Source: Secundilactobacillus angelensis (GTDB lineage: Bacteria; Bacillota; Bacilli; Lactobacillales; Lactobacillaceae). Taken from it: 64,000 nucleotides of DNA. Where the stretch lies: contig NZ_JAAXLJ010000012.1 of assembly GCF_012641075.1 (NCBI RefSeq), forward strand, positions 1 to 64,000, read 5' to 3'. Numbering within the stretch: the stretch's first letter is position 1; every line of letters starts with the position of its first letter. Both the position numbers and the translations under genes were made by a program. Shown piece after piece: positions 32,724-41,926 of the stretch. The notes beneath the pieces were generated by a model. That model did no database searches. It was given only the letters and a program-made list of their open reading frames with translations, and was not told the DNA's origin.

Positions 32724-35358
32724 AATATACGGGTTCGGTAAGTTTCACGATACCACTTTTGACCTGTCAAATCGTTTTTCACTTTTATACGGGGAAAATG
32801 AAGCTGGTAAATCAACTCTTGTAGCGTTTATCACCAGTATGCTATTTGGCTTTGAGACCGCAAAACACCGCTATGCGATGTATCAACCTAAGCAAGGGTC
32901 GCAGTATGGTGGTGAGCTCTATTTTGCACACGAGAATAATGAGTATTGGCTTAAACGGATAGAAGGTACACACGGTGGCGAGGTGACCTTCAAAAATCTG
33001 ACCACTGATACTGTTTTGACTAAGGATGAACTTACAAAGTTGCTGCAGCCTTTAAATAAAGCACTATTCTACCAAATATTTTGTTTTGGTGAACGCGAAC
33101 TACAGGCTATCTTTGATTTAAACCGCTTTGATTTAGTCAAACGGATACAACGGATTGGTGCGATTGGAAGTGAAGATTGGATTGGCTTAACGCAACAACT
33201 GACGGCTGAAGCCGGTGAGCTATACAAGCCAAGAGGCCGAGTTCAACCCTTAGTGCGATTATTACGGGAGTATGATCAACTCACTGATAAAATTGCGACT
33301 ACTAAGATGCAGTTTCAAGAGTATCAAAAGCTGCAAATCAATATACAAGCGACAGCAAAAACGTTAGCTGAAGTTCAAGGACAATTAAAACAGTTAACGA
33401 TTCAGGCTAACCAGTATCAGCGATTAATCTCGCTATATCCACAGTATCAGCAACTAAAGACTGTAGTACCCAGACAATCCGTTACACCCATTAGTACAGA
33501 AGATTGGCAACGGGTAACTCAGATAGATACAGCCATTAAACAGTTGAAAACAGATCTTGACACTCAGGGAGAAATGGTTAAAAAGCAGCAAGCGGCCAGC
33601 GTTGCGAGTGAAGCCCAGCAATTTTATATCAACCATCAGCAGCAGATTGAGCAATTAGCTGCCCAACTGCAGACGATGGAAGAACTGCAGCAACGCCAGC
33701 AGCAAAGTGACAAACAATTAGGGATAATTAAGCAACAGTTGGCGGCGTTAAATCAGCGATATGGCACTTCGCTCAATCAATTGAAACAGCTGACAGCCAG
33801 CGAGCAACAGCAACTTAAAACGCTGTTCGATCAGCAGCAACACTTGAGTATTCAACGAGATTCCCGGGCTGACCAGCGTGCTGAACATCAACGAGAGTTT
33901 GAGAAATTGCGACAACAAGCCGACAGCGAGACATCTTCTGGGATGGATCTTAAGTGGTTAATAGCCGGCGTGGGGATTGTACTCGTGTTTTTATTTGCTT
34001 TTACAGGACTAATCCGGACACTCGGAGGCATCGCCGGTATGCTGGTTGCGGGTTACGGCATTTTCAAGCCAATTATTTCTGGCAATCAGCAATCGACTAT
34101 CGATTCACAAATGGCCTTGCTGTCGTCACAACTGGACCAAGATCGCCAGCAGGTAGCTGATCTAGATCAGCAGTTGGTTGATGCCGATGCAAAGGTGACC
34201 CAGTTTGGTACAGCGCATCATTTACAAGGCTTCGCACCAGAGCAGTGGTTGGATTTGCAAACGGATATTGGCAATTATCAATTGGCAATTGGTCAGCAAC
34301 TCAAACTTGAGGAACAGCAGCATCAAATTAATCAAAATATCCGGGCCTATTTAGTCCAATGGCAATTTGCCGGCGAAGTCATTAGTCTGGGTGGCGACTA
34401 TGCCTACCAATTGCAGCAGATCACGCAGTTCTTATCTGAACGTGGCGATGAGAGTCAAAAGCTGCATTGGGCAAACGAGACTTTAACGGCCAGCACACAA
34501 CGTCGAGCAACCCTTCAAGAGCGGTTAAGTCAGCAAAAGGGTGAGCTGAAACAACGGCTTGATCAGTATCACACCGCCACGATGGCTGAGTTCCAGCAGC
34601 GCTATCAAGAAGATCAGATAACTGTTCAGCGAGATCAACAAGCTGATGTGTTAAACGCACAATTGTCGCCTGCAGATCGACAGATACTGGCTCAATCTGA
34701 CTCACTGAAATCTCTAGAAAAGGTGAACCAGGAAATCCAAACTCGCTACAGTGAGGCACAACAGCGCCAGGCTGAACTATTAGACCAGTCTAGCCAGCAG
34801 CAATATCAACAACACCAGTTAGCGTCCAGTGATAAGTATCAGAACTTACTGCAGCAACAAGCAGATCTGCAAACTGAAATTATTGAATTAACGGATGACT
34901 GGCTGACGAAAAAATTGTTGATTAACTGGATCGATCAGACACTAATTAATGCCTCTCAAGGGCGCCAGCCACAAATTATTAAGGTGGCTGAACAATTCTT
35001 TCACGAATTAACTGGTCATCGCTATCAGCAAATCATTTTTACCGACCAAACGGTTCAAGTGACGCGCGCAGATGATTTAACGTTCGACGTAGGTGAATTA
35101 TCCAGCGGGACAGCAGAACAGCTCTACGTCGCCTTACGGTTTGCCTTCACCAAAGTGATGGCTGATGTTATTGCAATGCCAATCATCATTGATGACGCCT
35201 TCGTCAACTTCGATCGGCCACGGACTAAAGCGGCAATTCAGATGCTAAAAGAATTAGCAGGAACAACCCAGATTATCTATTTGACAGCCAATCATGACAA
35301 TTTGGAATTGGTGGATGATCATGATGTCTATTATCTGAGTGGTGGAAAGTCGGATTAA
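32704..35358 (+). CDS. yhaN: YhaN, Rad50-like AAA ATPase with central membrane helices
   Basis: ATPase of 884 residues. Walker A GENEAGKST is near residue 30, followed by long Gln-rich coiled coils. A central hydrophobic hairpin at about 416-455 (LKWLIAGVGIVLVFLFAF and a second helix) lies where SbcC has its zinc hook, then come the signature ELSSGTAEQ near 797 and Walker B IIIDDAF near 830. The membrane hairpin is typical of YhaN and implies a membrane-tethered Rad50-like clamp. ATG 32704 follows GGAGGAAG; the frame opens earlier inside yhaO. It is a partner of YhaO. Confidence 0.85.
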   Translation: MQIKTIKIYGFGKFHDTTFDLSNRFSLLYGENEAGKSTLVAFITSMLFGFETAKHRYAMYQPKQGSQYGGELYFAHENNEYWLKRIEGTHGGEVTFKNLTTDTVLTKDELTKLLQPLNKALFYQIFCFGERELQAIFDLNRFDLVKRIQRIGAIGSEDWIGLTQQLTAEAGELYKPRGRVQPLVRLLREYDQLTDKIATTKMQFQEYQKLQINIQATAKTLAEVQGQLKQLTIQANQYQRLISLYPQYQQLKTVVPRQSVTPISTEDWQRVTQIDTAIKQLKTDLDTQGEMVKKQQAASVASEAQQFYINHQQQIEQLAAQLQTMEELQQRQQQSDKQLGIIKQQLAALNQRYGTSLNQLKQLTASEQQQLKTLFDQQQHLSIQRDSRADQRAEHQREFEKLRQQADSETSSGMDLKWLIAGVGIVLVFLFAFTGLIRTLGGIAGMLVAGYGIFKPIISGNQQSTIDSQMALLSSQLDQDRQQVADLDQQLVDADAKVTQFGTAHHLQGFAPEQWLDLQTDIGNYQLAIGQQLKLEEQQHQINQNIRAYLVQWQFAGEVISLGGDYAYQLQQITQFLSERGDESQKLHWANETLTASTQRRATLQERLSQQKGELKQRLDQYHTATMAEFQQRYQEDQITVQRDQQADVLNAQLSPADRQILAQSDSLKSLEKVNQEIQTRYSEAQQRQAELLDQSSQQQYQQHQLASSDKYQNLLQQQADLQTEIIELTDDWLTKKLLINWIDQTLINASQGRQPQIIKVAEQFFHELTGHRYQQIIFTDQTVQVTRADDLTFDVGELSSGTAEQLYVALRFAFTKVMADVIAMPIIIDDAFVNFDRPRTKAAIQMLKELAGTTQIIYLTANHDNLELVDDHDVYYLSGGKSD

Positions 35359-35395
35359 AAAAATGTAGAATTAATTTAAATGAGGGGGACTAACT

Positions 35396-36373
35396 ATGGC
35401 AGAAAAACAATTAATGGCTTACACAGTTGGTGAACAGATGAACGTGATGGCACTCTTAAAAGGTGTGAACGTTCGGGTGGCCAAAAATGGTAAACAGTAT
35501 CTGGACTTAACCTTTGAAGATCAGTCTGGTGAGATCACCGGTAAGTTTTGGGATGCCAGTGCTGCTGATATTGAGCGTTATAAAGCTGGCCGGGTCGTTC
35601 GGCTAGCTGGTAAGCGTGAGAATTATCAGGGTTCCCCACAAGTTCGAATTGGTTCAATACGGTTGGCCAATGCTGATGAACCCCACGATCCCAGTGAATT
35701 TGTCGTCCATGCGCCGATGAAAGCCAGCGAAATGGAAGATGAATTGAATCAGGTGGTTTTTGAAATCACCAATCAAGTTTGGAATCGGATTGTTCGATAC
35801 TTGATTGCAAAGCATCGAGATGCATTTTTCTCGTATCCGGCTGCTAAGCATAACCACCATGCTTTTGAGGGTGGGCTTGCTTTTCATACATTATCAATTT
35901 TACGATTGGCCCACAGTGTAGTTAAACAGTATGCATCAATTAATGCACCGTTATTGTACGCCGGCGCAATTTTACACGATTTAGGTAAAGTGATTGAGTT
36001 ATCCGGTCCGGTTTCTACACAATACACGGTAGAAGGGAACTTGCTAGGTCATATCAGCATTGTTGATGGTGAAATTGTGTCGGCTTGTAACGAGTTAAAA
36101 TTTGATTTGAATAATGAAAATGTGGTTTTACTCAGGCACATGATTTTGTCACATCACGGTTTGTTAGAATATGGTTCACCGGTGCGACCACGATTGTTAG
36201 AAGCTGAAGTGTTACATCAACTTGATGAACTGGATGCTTCCATCATGATGATGACTAATGCCGTAGAAAATACGACGCCTGGTGAATTCGGTGAGCGGTT
36301 GTTCGCAATGGATGGCCGGTCATTCTATCGTCCCAATGAACCGTTGATTGACGGTCATGACGAACAAAAATAG
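35396..36373 (+). CDS. yhaM: 3'-5' exoribonuclease YhaM
   Basis: Nuclease of 325 residues with an N-terminal OB-fold (about 10-90; YLDLTFEDQSGEITGKFWD) and a C-terminal HD domain (HHAFEGGLAFHTL near 153 and HDLGKV at 194). YhaM trims RNA 3' ends, and some relatives were first described as a DNA replication factor (CbfA). Its place after yhaO-yhaN matches Bacillus. ATG 35396 follows GAGGGGG. A strong bidirectional terminator ends the unit. Confidence 0.9.
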   Translation: MAEKQLMAYTVGEQMNVMALLKGVNVRVAKNGKQYLDLTFEDQSGEITGKFWDASAADIERYKAGRVVRLAGKRENYQGSPQVRIGSIRLANADEPHDPSEFVVHAPMKASEMEDELNQVVFEITNQVWNRIVRYLIAKHRDAFFSYPAAKHNHHAFEGGLAFHTLSILRLAHSVVKQYASINAPLLYAGAILHDLGKVIELSGPVSTQYTVEGNLLGHISIVDGEIVSACNELKFDLNNENVVLLRHMILSHHGLLEYGSPVRPRLLEAEVLHQLDELDASIMMMTNAVENTTPGEFGERLFAMDGRSFYRPNEPLIDGHDEQK

Positions 36374-36420
36374 CTCATCAAAAAGGATCGGCCAACTTGG
36401 TCGATCCTTTTTGATAAGCT
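36372..36420. terminator. Bidirectional terminator between yhaM and prsA
   Basis: Almost perfect 49-base dyad (AGCTCATCAAAAAGGATCG and its complement) with T5 on each strand, between convergent genes. Confidence 0.92.
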
Positions 36421-36432
36421 ATTTGAGATAGA

Positions 36433-37326
36433 TTACTTTGAGCTAGACTTTGATGAGCTGCTTGAAGTCAAGTAGTCAGCAAGGACATTTTGTAATTGAC
36501 TATCCTTAATTGAAACATTACCCTTTTTGAGGACTTTAGAAACGACGCTCTTTAAGGTTGCGCTGTCGTTCATCCGCTTGTCATAAATCTGACTCTTTAA
36601 TTCAGATTCATGTTGCTTGTAAGTTCCCTTACCTGGGTTGCTGTCCATCTTGATGACGTGGTAGCCATAAGAAGTCTTAACAGGTGTCTTCGTGTACTGG
36701 TTGGTCTTCAGCTTGAAGGCGGCCTTCTTGAAGGTTGAATCAAGTTGAGTATCAGTGTTGTCAAATGGATCTAACTTACCGCCCTTGTTCTTAGTGGCGC
36801 TATCAGTAGAGTACTTCTTAGCCAGTGAGGCAAAGCTCTTACCCTGTTTCAATTGCTTGATAACATTTTCAGCAGTTGACTTCTTAGCGACTAAGATGTG
36901 AGAAACCGTAACCTTTGGCTGGTAACTCTTAAATTGTTTCTGGAGTTGAGCATCGGTAACCTTTGTGTCAGCCTTAACAGCTTCCTTCAAAAGTAAGTTA
37001 CTGCGAATCTGAGTCTTTAATTGAGAAGCAGTCATACCGCTTTGTTGAAGAACGGAGTTGAATGATGAACCATATTGCTTCTTGTAATTGTTGTACTCTT
37101 TGGTAACATCTGCATCCTTAACCTTGCTACCAAATTGTTTTTCAAGAACCTTGTTCAAGATCATCTGCTGTAAGACTTGCTTACCGCTAGAAGTGTTCTT
37201 CAAGCTGCTGTAAAACTGACTTTCAGTAATCTTACCGCCTGAAGTAGTGGCAACAGTTTTGCTACCACACGCTGCAAGAGTCAAACTTAACATGACACCT
37301 GCAAGAGCAACGAGCCATTTTTTCAT
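36433..37326 (-). CDS. prsA: Foldase lipoprotein PrsA (parvulin-type prolyl isomerase)
   Basis: Extracytoplasmic lipoprotein of 297 residues that helps secreted proteins fold. Signal peptide and lipobox LTLAACG place the lipid-modified Cys at residue 20. The parvulin domain is visible ([43 protein letters not shown]), flanked by helical chaperone parts, and the tail is Ser/Lys-rich. ATG 37326 is preferred because GGATGTG lies eight bases upstream; an ATG at 37344 has only AAAG. A 21-base perfect dyad lies in its promoter region. YtxH-like, hit and ecs genes follow in the Bacillus order. Confidence 0.9.
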   Translation of the reverse strand: MKKWLVALAGVMLSLTLAACGSKTVATTSGGKITESQFYSSLKNTSSGKQVLQQMILNKVLEKQFGSKVKDADVTKEYNNYKKQYGSSFNSVLQQSGMTASQLKTQIRSNLLLKEAVKADTKVTDAQLQKQFKSYQPKVTVSHILVAKKSTAENVIKQLKQGKSFASLAKKYSTDSATKNKGGKLDPFDNTDTQLDSTFKKAAFKLKTNQYTKTPVKTSYGYHVIKMDSNPGKGTYKQHESELKSQIYDKRMNDSATLKSVVSKVLKKGNVSIKDSQLQNVLADYLTSSSSSKSSSK

Positions 37327-37395
37327 ATCCAAAAACACATCCATTTCTTTAGATTAGTTTCATCCCCGTTGGGACATCCTACTTAATATAACATA

Positions 37396-37416
37396 AACTG
37401 AAAACAATTTTCAGTT
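37396..37416. promoter_or_regulatory. Candidate operator in the prsA promoter region
   Basis: AACTGAAAA-CAA-TTTTCAGTT is a perfect inverted repeat with 9-base arms about 70 bases before the prsA start. A TATATT -10-like box (minus strand) lies next to it toward the gene, so a bound protein would cover the promoter. The regulator is unknown. Confidence 0.45.
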
Positions 37417-37447
37417 GTAAAGGGAACTTAATAAAAATTGAATACTT

Positions 37448-37774
37448 CTATTCTTTTGACTGAGCCGCTTCGAAATTAGCCACCCGATCATTAATTGCAT
37501 CCAAATGAGGCTGAATTTTGAATTGAAATTGATCAACGGCCTTTTCGATTCCGTTAATTGCAGGCTGTGCTTTCTCAATTTCAGTTTGCAAGTTGGCCAG
37601 TCTTGATTTAACCATGGCAGTCTGATGACTCACATCAGTCAAAGCTGCCTTCCGTGCATGAACATGGTCAATCGTTTCTTGAACGAAATCTATTGGTGAC
37701 TGGCGTTTTTGATACAGATGAACAGCTAGTGAAGCGCCGGCCGTAAGTAATACGCTGGTTAAGAACCGTTTCAT
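37448..37774 (-). CDS. YtxH/YhaH-like membrane-anchored protein
   Basis: Small protein of 108 residues: a basic start MKRF, a short hydrophobic helix (about 4-20), then a polar helical stretch that could form a coiled coil. The sequence resembles YtxH-family general stress proteins, and its place between hit and prsA matches B. subtilis yhaH. Its role is not established. It starts 14 bases after the hit stop, behind GAGGTG, so it is co-transcribed with hit. Confidence 0.65.
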   Translation of the reverse strand: MKRFLTSVLLTAGASLAVHLYQKRQSPIDFVQETIDHVHARKAALTDVSHQTAMVKSRLANLQTEIEKAQPAINGIEKAVDQFQFKIQPHLDAINDRVANFEAAQSKE

Positions 37775-37788
37775 ATTAACACCTCAAC

Positions 37789-38226
37789 TTAAAATTGTGA
37801 CTTAATGGATTCTTGAATGTCCGTATAAGCTTTTTCATCATATTTGCTGGAGTTATCTTTGAAAGTCATTCCAAAATCATCGTGGTCAGTATAACGAGGT
37901 ACCAGGTGAATATGTGAATGGAAGACGGACTGATAGGCCACTTTTCCGTTATTGTTCAAAATGTTGAGACCCTTGATTTCTGGGTTAGATTCTTTGACGG
38001 CTCTAGCAATCATTGGAATCTTGCTGAACACAGTGGCTGCCAAATCAGCATCGTAGGCAAAAATATCAGGAACATGAGTTTTGGGAACAACTAACGTATG
38101 ACCAGGGGTACCTTGAGAAATATCCAAAAAGGCTTTAACGTCATCGTCTTCATAAACGGTGTAGCTTGGAATTTCACCCTTAATAATTTTGCAGAAAATA
38201 CAGTTATCATCATAGTTATGAACCAT
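37789..38226 (-). CDS. hit: HIT-family nucleotide-binding protein
   Basis: Histidine-triad protein of 145 residues. CIFCKI near the N-terminus is the zinc-site half found in many HIT proteins, and HSHIHLVPRY is the catalytic triad. The family hydrolyses adenosine 5'-phosphoramidates and related nucleotides. ATG 38226 follows AGGAGG. It is first in a two-gene unit with the YtxH-like gene, and divergent from ecsA, as in Bacillus. Confidence 0.9.
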   Translation of the reverse strand: MVHNYDDNCIFCKIIKGEIPSYTVYEDDDVKAFLDISQGTPGHTLVVPKTHVPDIFAYDADLAATVFSKIPMIARAVKESNPEIKGLNILNNNGKVAYQSVFHSHIHLVPRYTDHDDFGMTFKDNSSKYDEKAYTDIQESIKSQF

Positions 38227-38355
38227 GTTAATTCCTCCTTCAAAAAATCTAAAAGTTAGTTTAAGTATACCGCAATATTCCGGAATTCCATACTACGAGG
38301 CGTATGATATAATGAAAACAATTGACCAAAATTACAGAGAAACGAAGGGATGTTC

Positions 38356-39093
38356 ATGACGCTTCAGGTGACGAAAGTCGTCGGCGGCTATTCGCAGATA
38401 CCAGTTTTAAAAGAAGTGACCTTTGATGTTCAAGATGGTGAACTAGTGGGCCTAATTGGACTGAACGGTGCGGGTAAATCGACCACAATCAACCACATTA
38501 TTGGACTGCTGACGCCTTTCAAGGGTGAGATTAAGATTAACGGTGTTACCTTAAACGAAGATAAAAACGCTTATAAAAAGCAAATTGCCTATATTCCAGA
38601 AACACCAATTTTATATCAAGAATTAACTCTGAAAGAACACTTGGAAATGACCATGATGGCTTATAGCTTGGATCACGATAAGGCCTGGAAGAAAGCCAAT
38701 CATTTGCTGAATATTTTCCGGTTGGACAATAAGTTAGACTGGTTCCCGGCTAACTTCTCCAAGGGGATGAAGCAAAAAGTGATGATCGTGTGTGCCTTCA
38801 TTACGGAGGCACCGCTATTTATCATTGACGAACCATTCCTAGGCCTGGATCCCTTAGCGGTTCATGATTTGTTAAATCTGATTGACGAACAAAAAGCCAA
38901 GGGTGCCAGTGTGCTGATGTCGACTCACGTGCTGGATACTGCTGAAAAATACTGTGACCGCTTCGTGTTACTGCACGATGGGACGGTTAAAACGGAAGGG
39001 ACACTGCCAGAGTTACGCAAGGCTTTGCCGGATGCGGGTGAATCCTTAGACGACATCTACATGTCGATGACGAGGGCTGATCAGCATGAATAA
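38356..39093 (+). CDS. ecsA: ABC transporter ATPase EcsA
   Basis: ATPase of 245 residues with Walker A GLNGAGKST, signature NFSKGMKQK and Walker B LFIIDEPFLGLD. EcsA works with EcsB; in Bacillus loss of the transporter impairs secretion, competence and intramembrane proteolysis. ATG 38356 is preferred because GAAGGGA lies just upstream; an ATG at 38350 is part of that site. It overlaps ecsB by eight bases. Confidence 0.9.
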   Translation: MTLQVTKVVGGYSQIPVLKEVTFDVQDGELVGLIGLNGAGKSTTINHIIGLLTPFKGEIKINGVTLNEDKNAYKKQIAYIPETPILYQELTLKEHLEMTMMAYSLDHDKAWKKANHLLNIFRLDNKLDWFPANFSKGMKQKVMIVCAFITEAPLFIIDEPFLGLDPLAVHDLLNLIDEQKAKGASVLMSTHVLDTAEKYCDRFVLLHDGTVKTEGTLPELRKALPDAGESLDDIYMSMTRADQHE

Positions 39094-40297
39094 TTTATAT
39101 CGACAACGTTTGTCCAGTCATTTAAAAGAAATGTTCAAGTACCTGCGGCTAGTATTCAACGACCACTTTGTCTTTGCCTTGCTGATTTTTATTGGCGGTT
39201 TGGGATACGCTTATTCCAACGGGTTGAAGGAACTGCAGCCGAACCTCTGGTGGGCGAAGCCGGTGATTGTAATCGTGTTATTACTCGTTTTGCAAATTGG
39301 CCGGTTCGCCACACTATATCAGGATGCCGACGTGGTTTTCCTGCTGCCAAAAGAGGCGGAAGTTCGTCAGTATCTCAAGGGTGCCCGCGCGTATAGCGAA
39401 AGTTTAGCTGTGGTCTATGAACTGTTTGGCATGTTTGTCTTGCTGCCGTTCATTCAAGTGACGGATGCCATGTCTGTCTTTGATCTAGCGTTGATTGCGG
39501 TTGCTCAGCTGCTGCTGAAAGATAGTCTGTTCAGTCTGGCAATCATCAGACGGTTTCAGGTCAAGTCAGTTTGGCTGAAAGCCTCTTCCTGGTTTAAATG
39601 GGTGGTACCGCTGGTAATTTTACTCGCTGGCGTTTACGGCATGCCGATTATTGGCGCTGTATTGGCATTGGCTCTGTCGATTGGTTTGCGAGTGGCCGAC
39701 CGCCGTTACGACGCGGCACCCTTTGACTGGTGGCAAGCGATTACGCTGGAAAATAACCGGATGATGGGTGTTTACCGTTTCTTTAACTTGTTTACTAACG
39801 TGCCAATGCTTAAAGGGGCGGCTAAACGGCGCCGTTATTTGGATTGGTTGTTGAACATCGTCAAGATCGCACCCAAGAATACCTACCTCTATCTTTATAG
39901 TCGCGGCATCGTCCGCAGCGGCGAATTTAGCGGCTTGTATTCCCGATTAACGATTCTGGGAATGATTCTGCTGTATTTCGTACGCGGAACGTGGCTGCCA
40001 GTAGCGTTAGCTGCGTTATTCCTCTATCTGATCGGTTTCCAGCTGATTCCGTTTTACTGGCAGTTTGACGATATTGTTTTCACCCATCTGTATCCGATTG
40101 GCGAAAAACAGCGCGTCAACAGCTTCAGACGGCTCATGTTTTCACTCACCGGTATTACCGCAGTTCTGTTTTTGATCATGGTTTTCGTGGCTAATCAAAA
40201 CTGGCAGGTTGCTCTGATTGCTTTAGTTGTTGAACTCGTAGAAGTGGTTTTGATGGTGCAGTATTATTTACCACTGCGCTTGAGAAAGAAGAAGTAG
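39086..40297 (+). CDS. ecsB: ABC transporter membrane protein EcsB
   Basis: Membrane protein of 403 residues with about eight hydrophobic segments in two groups (roughly 25-205 and 285-395) separated by a cytoplasmic loop. The loop carries RRYLDWLLNIVKIAPKN, and QRLSSHLKEMFKYLRLVFNDH at the start is typical of EcsB. It pairs with EcsA encoded directly upstream. Codon use appears richer in G and C than in its neighbours, without other signs of transfer. Confidence 0.88.
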   Translation: MNNLYRQRLSSHLKEMFKYLRLVFNDHFVFALLIFIGGLGYAYSNGLKELQPNLWWAKPVIVIVLLLVLQIGRFATLYQDADVVFLLPKEAEVRQYLKGARAYSESLAVVYELFGMFVLLPFIQVTDAMSVFDLALIAVAQLLLKDSLFSLAIIRRFQVKSVWLKASSWFKWVVPLVILLAGVYGMPIIGAVLALALSIGLRVADRRYDAAPFDWWQAITLENNRMMGVYRFFNLFTNVPMLKGAAKRRRYLDWLLNIVKIAPKNTYLYLYSRGIVRSGEFSGLYSRLTILGMILLYFVRGTWLPVALAALFLYLIGFQLIPFYWQFDDIVFTHLYPIGEKQRVNSFRRLMFSLTGITAVLFLIMVFVANQNWQVALIALVVELVEVVLMVQYYLPLRLRKKK

Positions 40298-40350
40298 TAA
40301 AAACCAGTTGACGCAACTGGATTGATTGCCTAAAATGAACAGTAATCTTA

Positions 40351-40383
40351 AACGGCGGGCTTGACTCAAGTTCGTCGTTTTAT
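40351..40383 (+). terminator. Terminator of ecsAB
   Basis: AACGGCGGGCTTGA / TCAAGTTCGTCGTT hairpin with a one-base loop centre and T4. The stem has G-U pairs. Confidence 0.7.
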
Positions 40384-40404
40384 CATGGAAATCGGAGGAC
40401 CAAC

Positions 40405-41040
40405 ATGCGCGTACGTAAAAAGCCGTGGGCAGCGAAATACATTAAGGATCATTCAGATTTGATTGTGACCGACCCCGAATCACAGTTAGGTCACTGGCAA
40501 GAACGTTTTCCAAGTCAACAACCCATTCAAATCGAAATTGGTATTGGTAAGGGTCAATTTATTATTGAAATGGCCCGGCAAAATCCTGGAATCAACTTCT
40601 TAGGAATCGAAATTCAGGAGTCAGTGATTGCTACCGCGTTACGTAAATTAGTTGAAAGCGAGTTGCCAAATGTGCAGTTGGTAGAAACTGACGGTGCGTT
40701 TGTGGATACTTTATTTGCTGAAAATGAAATTGATAAGCTATTCTTGAATTTCTCAGATCCATGGCCAAAGAAACGGCATGCTAAGCGGCGGTTAACTTCA
40801 CCCAATTTTTTGACGCATTATCAAAAAGTGCTAAAAAAAGAGGGCCTTATTCAGTTTAAAACCGATAACCGTGGTTTGTTTGAGTATTCGCTGATGAGTT
40901 TTAATAACTTCGGAATGACCTTCGATGAAGTCTGGCTGGATCTGCATAACAGTGAAGGCAACGAGGGTAATGTTCAAACTGAATACGAGGAAAAGTTCAG
41001 CGCGAAGGGGCCAATTTATAAGTTAGTGGCGCATTTTTAA
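40405..41040 (+). CDS. trmB: tRNA (guanine-N7-)-methyltransferase TrmB
   Basis: SAM-dependent enzyme of 211 residues that methylates G46 of tRNAs. IEIGIGKGQF is the SAM-binding motif I, FLNFSDPWPKKRHAKRR the family signature, and QFKTDNRGLFEYS and TEYEEKFSAKGPIYK close the active site. ATG 40405 follows GGAGGA. It corresponds to ytmQ in Bacillus, where it also lies near the ytp genes. Confidence 0.93.
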   Translation: MRVRKKPWAAKYIKDHSDLIVTDPESQLGHWQERFPSQQPIQIEIGIGKGQFIIEMARQNPGINFLGIEIQESVIATALRKLVESELPNVQLVETDGAFVDTLFAENEIDKLFLNFSDPWPKKRHAKRRLTSPNFLTHYQKVLKKEGLIQFKTDNRGLFEYSLMSFNNFGMTFDEVWLDLHNSEGNEGNVQTEYEEKFSAKGPIYKLVAHF

Positions 41041-41045
41041 TACAA

Positions 41046-41085
41046 ACAAAAAAGTCCTCCGCAAAATTGCGAGGGGACAATTATT
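41046..41085. terminator. Terminator between trmB and the PepSY-like gene
   Basis: Stem around GTCCTCCGC / GCGAGGGGAC with loop AAAATT. On the minus strand it is followed by CTTTTTTG, so it mainly serves the minus-strand gene. The plus-strand tail is weak. Confidence 0.7.
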
Positions 41086-41125
41086 CAAGTTTGAATTGAA
41101 TCAATAGCTTCGAAGATATTCAGGA

Positions 41126-41452
41126 TTAAAGGCGTTCCATCTTTAAAATGCTACCAGTTCTGGCGTCTGCGATGAACTTATAAGTCACTAACCGGTTGTC
41201 TTCCATTCTTGAGAGGCCGCCAGAGTACACCATCGTATGAATAGCAAACTGTGCGTGTTGGTGTGGATGTTCGTCAATCCAAGCACCTTCAATTGTTGAT
41301 TCTTTTCGAAACGCTTGCTTGACACTATTTAATATGGCATTTGAAGTCATATACTGATGGGTAAACATTGTTCTGCCCATTAGAAAACCAAAGATAATAC
41401 TGATGACCGATAATAGACTCAGATGTTGATAATCTTTCACATTAAGTTCCAT
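41126..41452 (-). CDS. Small membrane-anchored PepSY-like protein
   Basis: Protein of 108 residues with one N-terminal membrane helix (about 12-28) and a short outer domain ending in YKFIADARTGSILKMERL, which resembles the end of PepSY domains. Such small proteins lie near ytpP in Bacillus (YtzB-like). Their function is not known; protease inhibition is suggested for the domain family. ATG 41452 follows AGGAGG. It is transcribed alone, opposite to its neighbours. Confidence 0.6.
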   Translation of the reverse strand: MELNVKDYQHLSLLSVISIIFGFLMGRTMFTHQYMTSNAILNSVKQAFRKESTIEGAWIDEHPHQHAQFAIHTMVYSGGLSRMEDNRLVTYKFIADARTGSILKMERL

Positions 41453-41579
41453 ACGCGTTTTCCTCCTACGCTATTTAACAATATGGTAGCTCAAATTTCA
41501 CTTGGATACCACATTAATGTACTTTTTCTGAAAACAGGGTATAATCAATTTACTGAATAATAGTAAGCAAGGAGCGATT

Positions 41580-41900
41580 ATGATGGAAAAATTACCAAAA
41601 ATGACAAAAGACCAATTACTGGAAAAGATTAAGGACGGTCGATACATGCTGTTCTTCTCAGCAACCTGGTGCCCTGATTGTGCTTTTATTAAGCCGTCAA
41701 TGCCAGCTATCGAAGCAGAGTATCCTGACTTCAAATTTCTCAGTGTTGATCGTGATGAAAATATCGATCTCGCAGTCGACTTAAACGTGTTAGGCATTCC
41801 AAGCTTTATTGCGTATAATAATGGTGAAGAGATCGGTCGCTTCGTAAACAAAGACCGTAAAACAAAACAGCAAGTAGAAGAATTCGTTAACTCATTGTAA
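41580..41900 (+). CDS. ytpP: Thioredoxin-like protein YtpP
   Basis: Thioredoxin-fold protein of 106 residues. The active site is WCPDC (about 33-37) and the cis-Pro loop is GIPSF. It is shorter and more divergent than TrxA and matches YtpP, a thioredoxin-like protein next to ytpR in Bacillus. ATG 41580 or ATG 41583 could be the start; both follow AAGGAG. Its redox partner is unknown. Confidence 0.85.
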   Translation: MMEKLPKMTKDQLLEKIKDGRYMLFFSATWCPDCAFIKPSMPAIEAEYPDFKFLSVDRDENIDLAVDLNVLGIPSFIAYNNGEEIGRFVNKDRKTKQQVEEFVNSL

Positions 41901-41926
41901 TTTTCCTGCTTTTGAAAGGATGCTCC

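Noticed and set aside
41498-41851. 117-residue minus-strand frame over ytpP
   Set aside because: It is antisense to a clear thioredoxin-like gene and extends into its promoter. Its Ser/Ile-rich translation has no known features.
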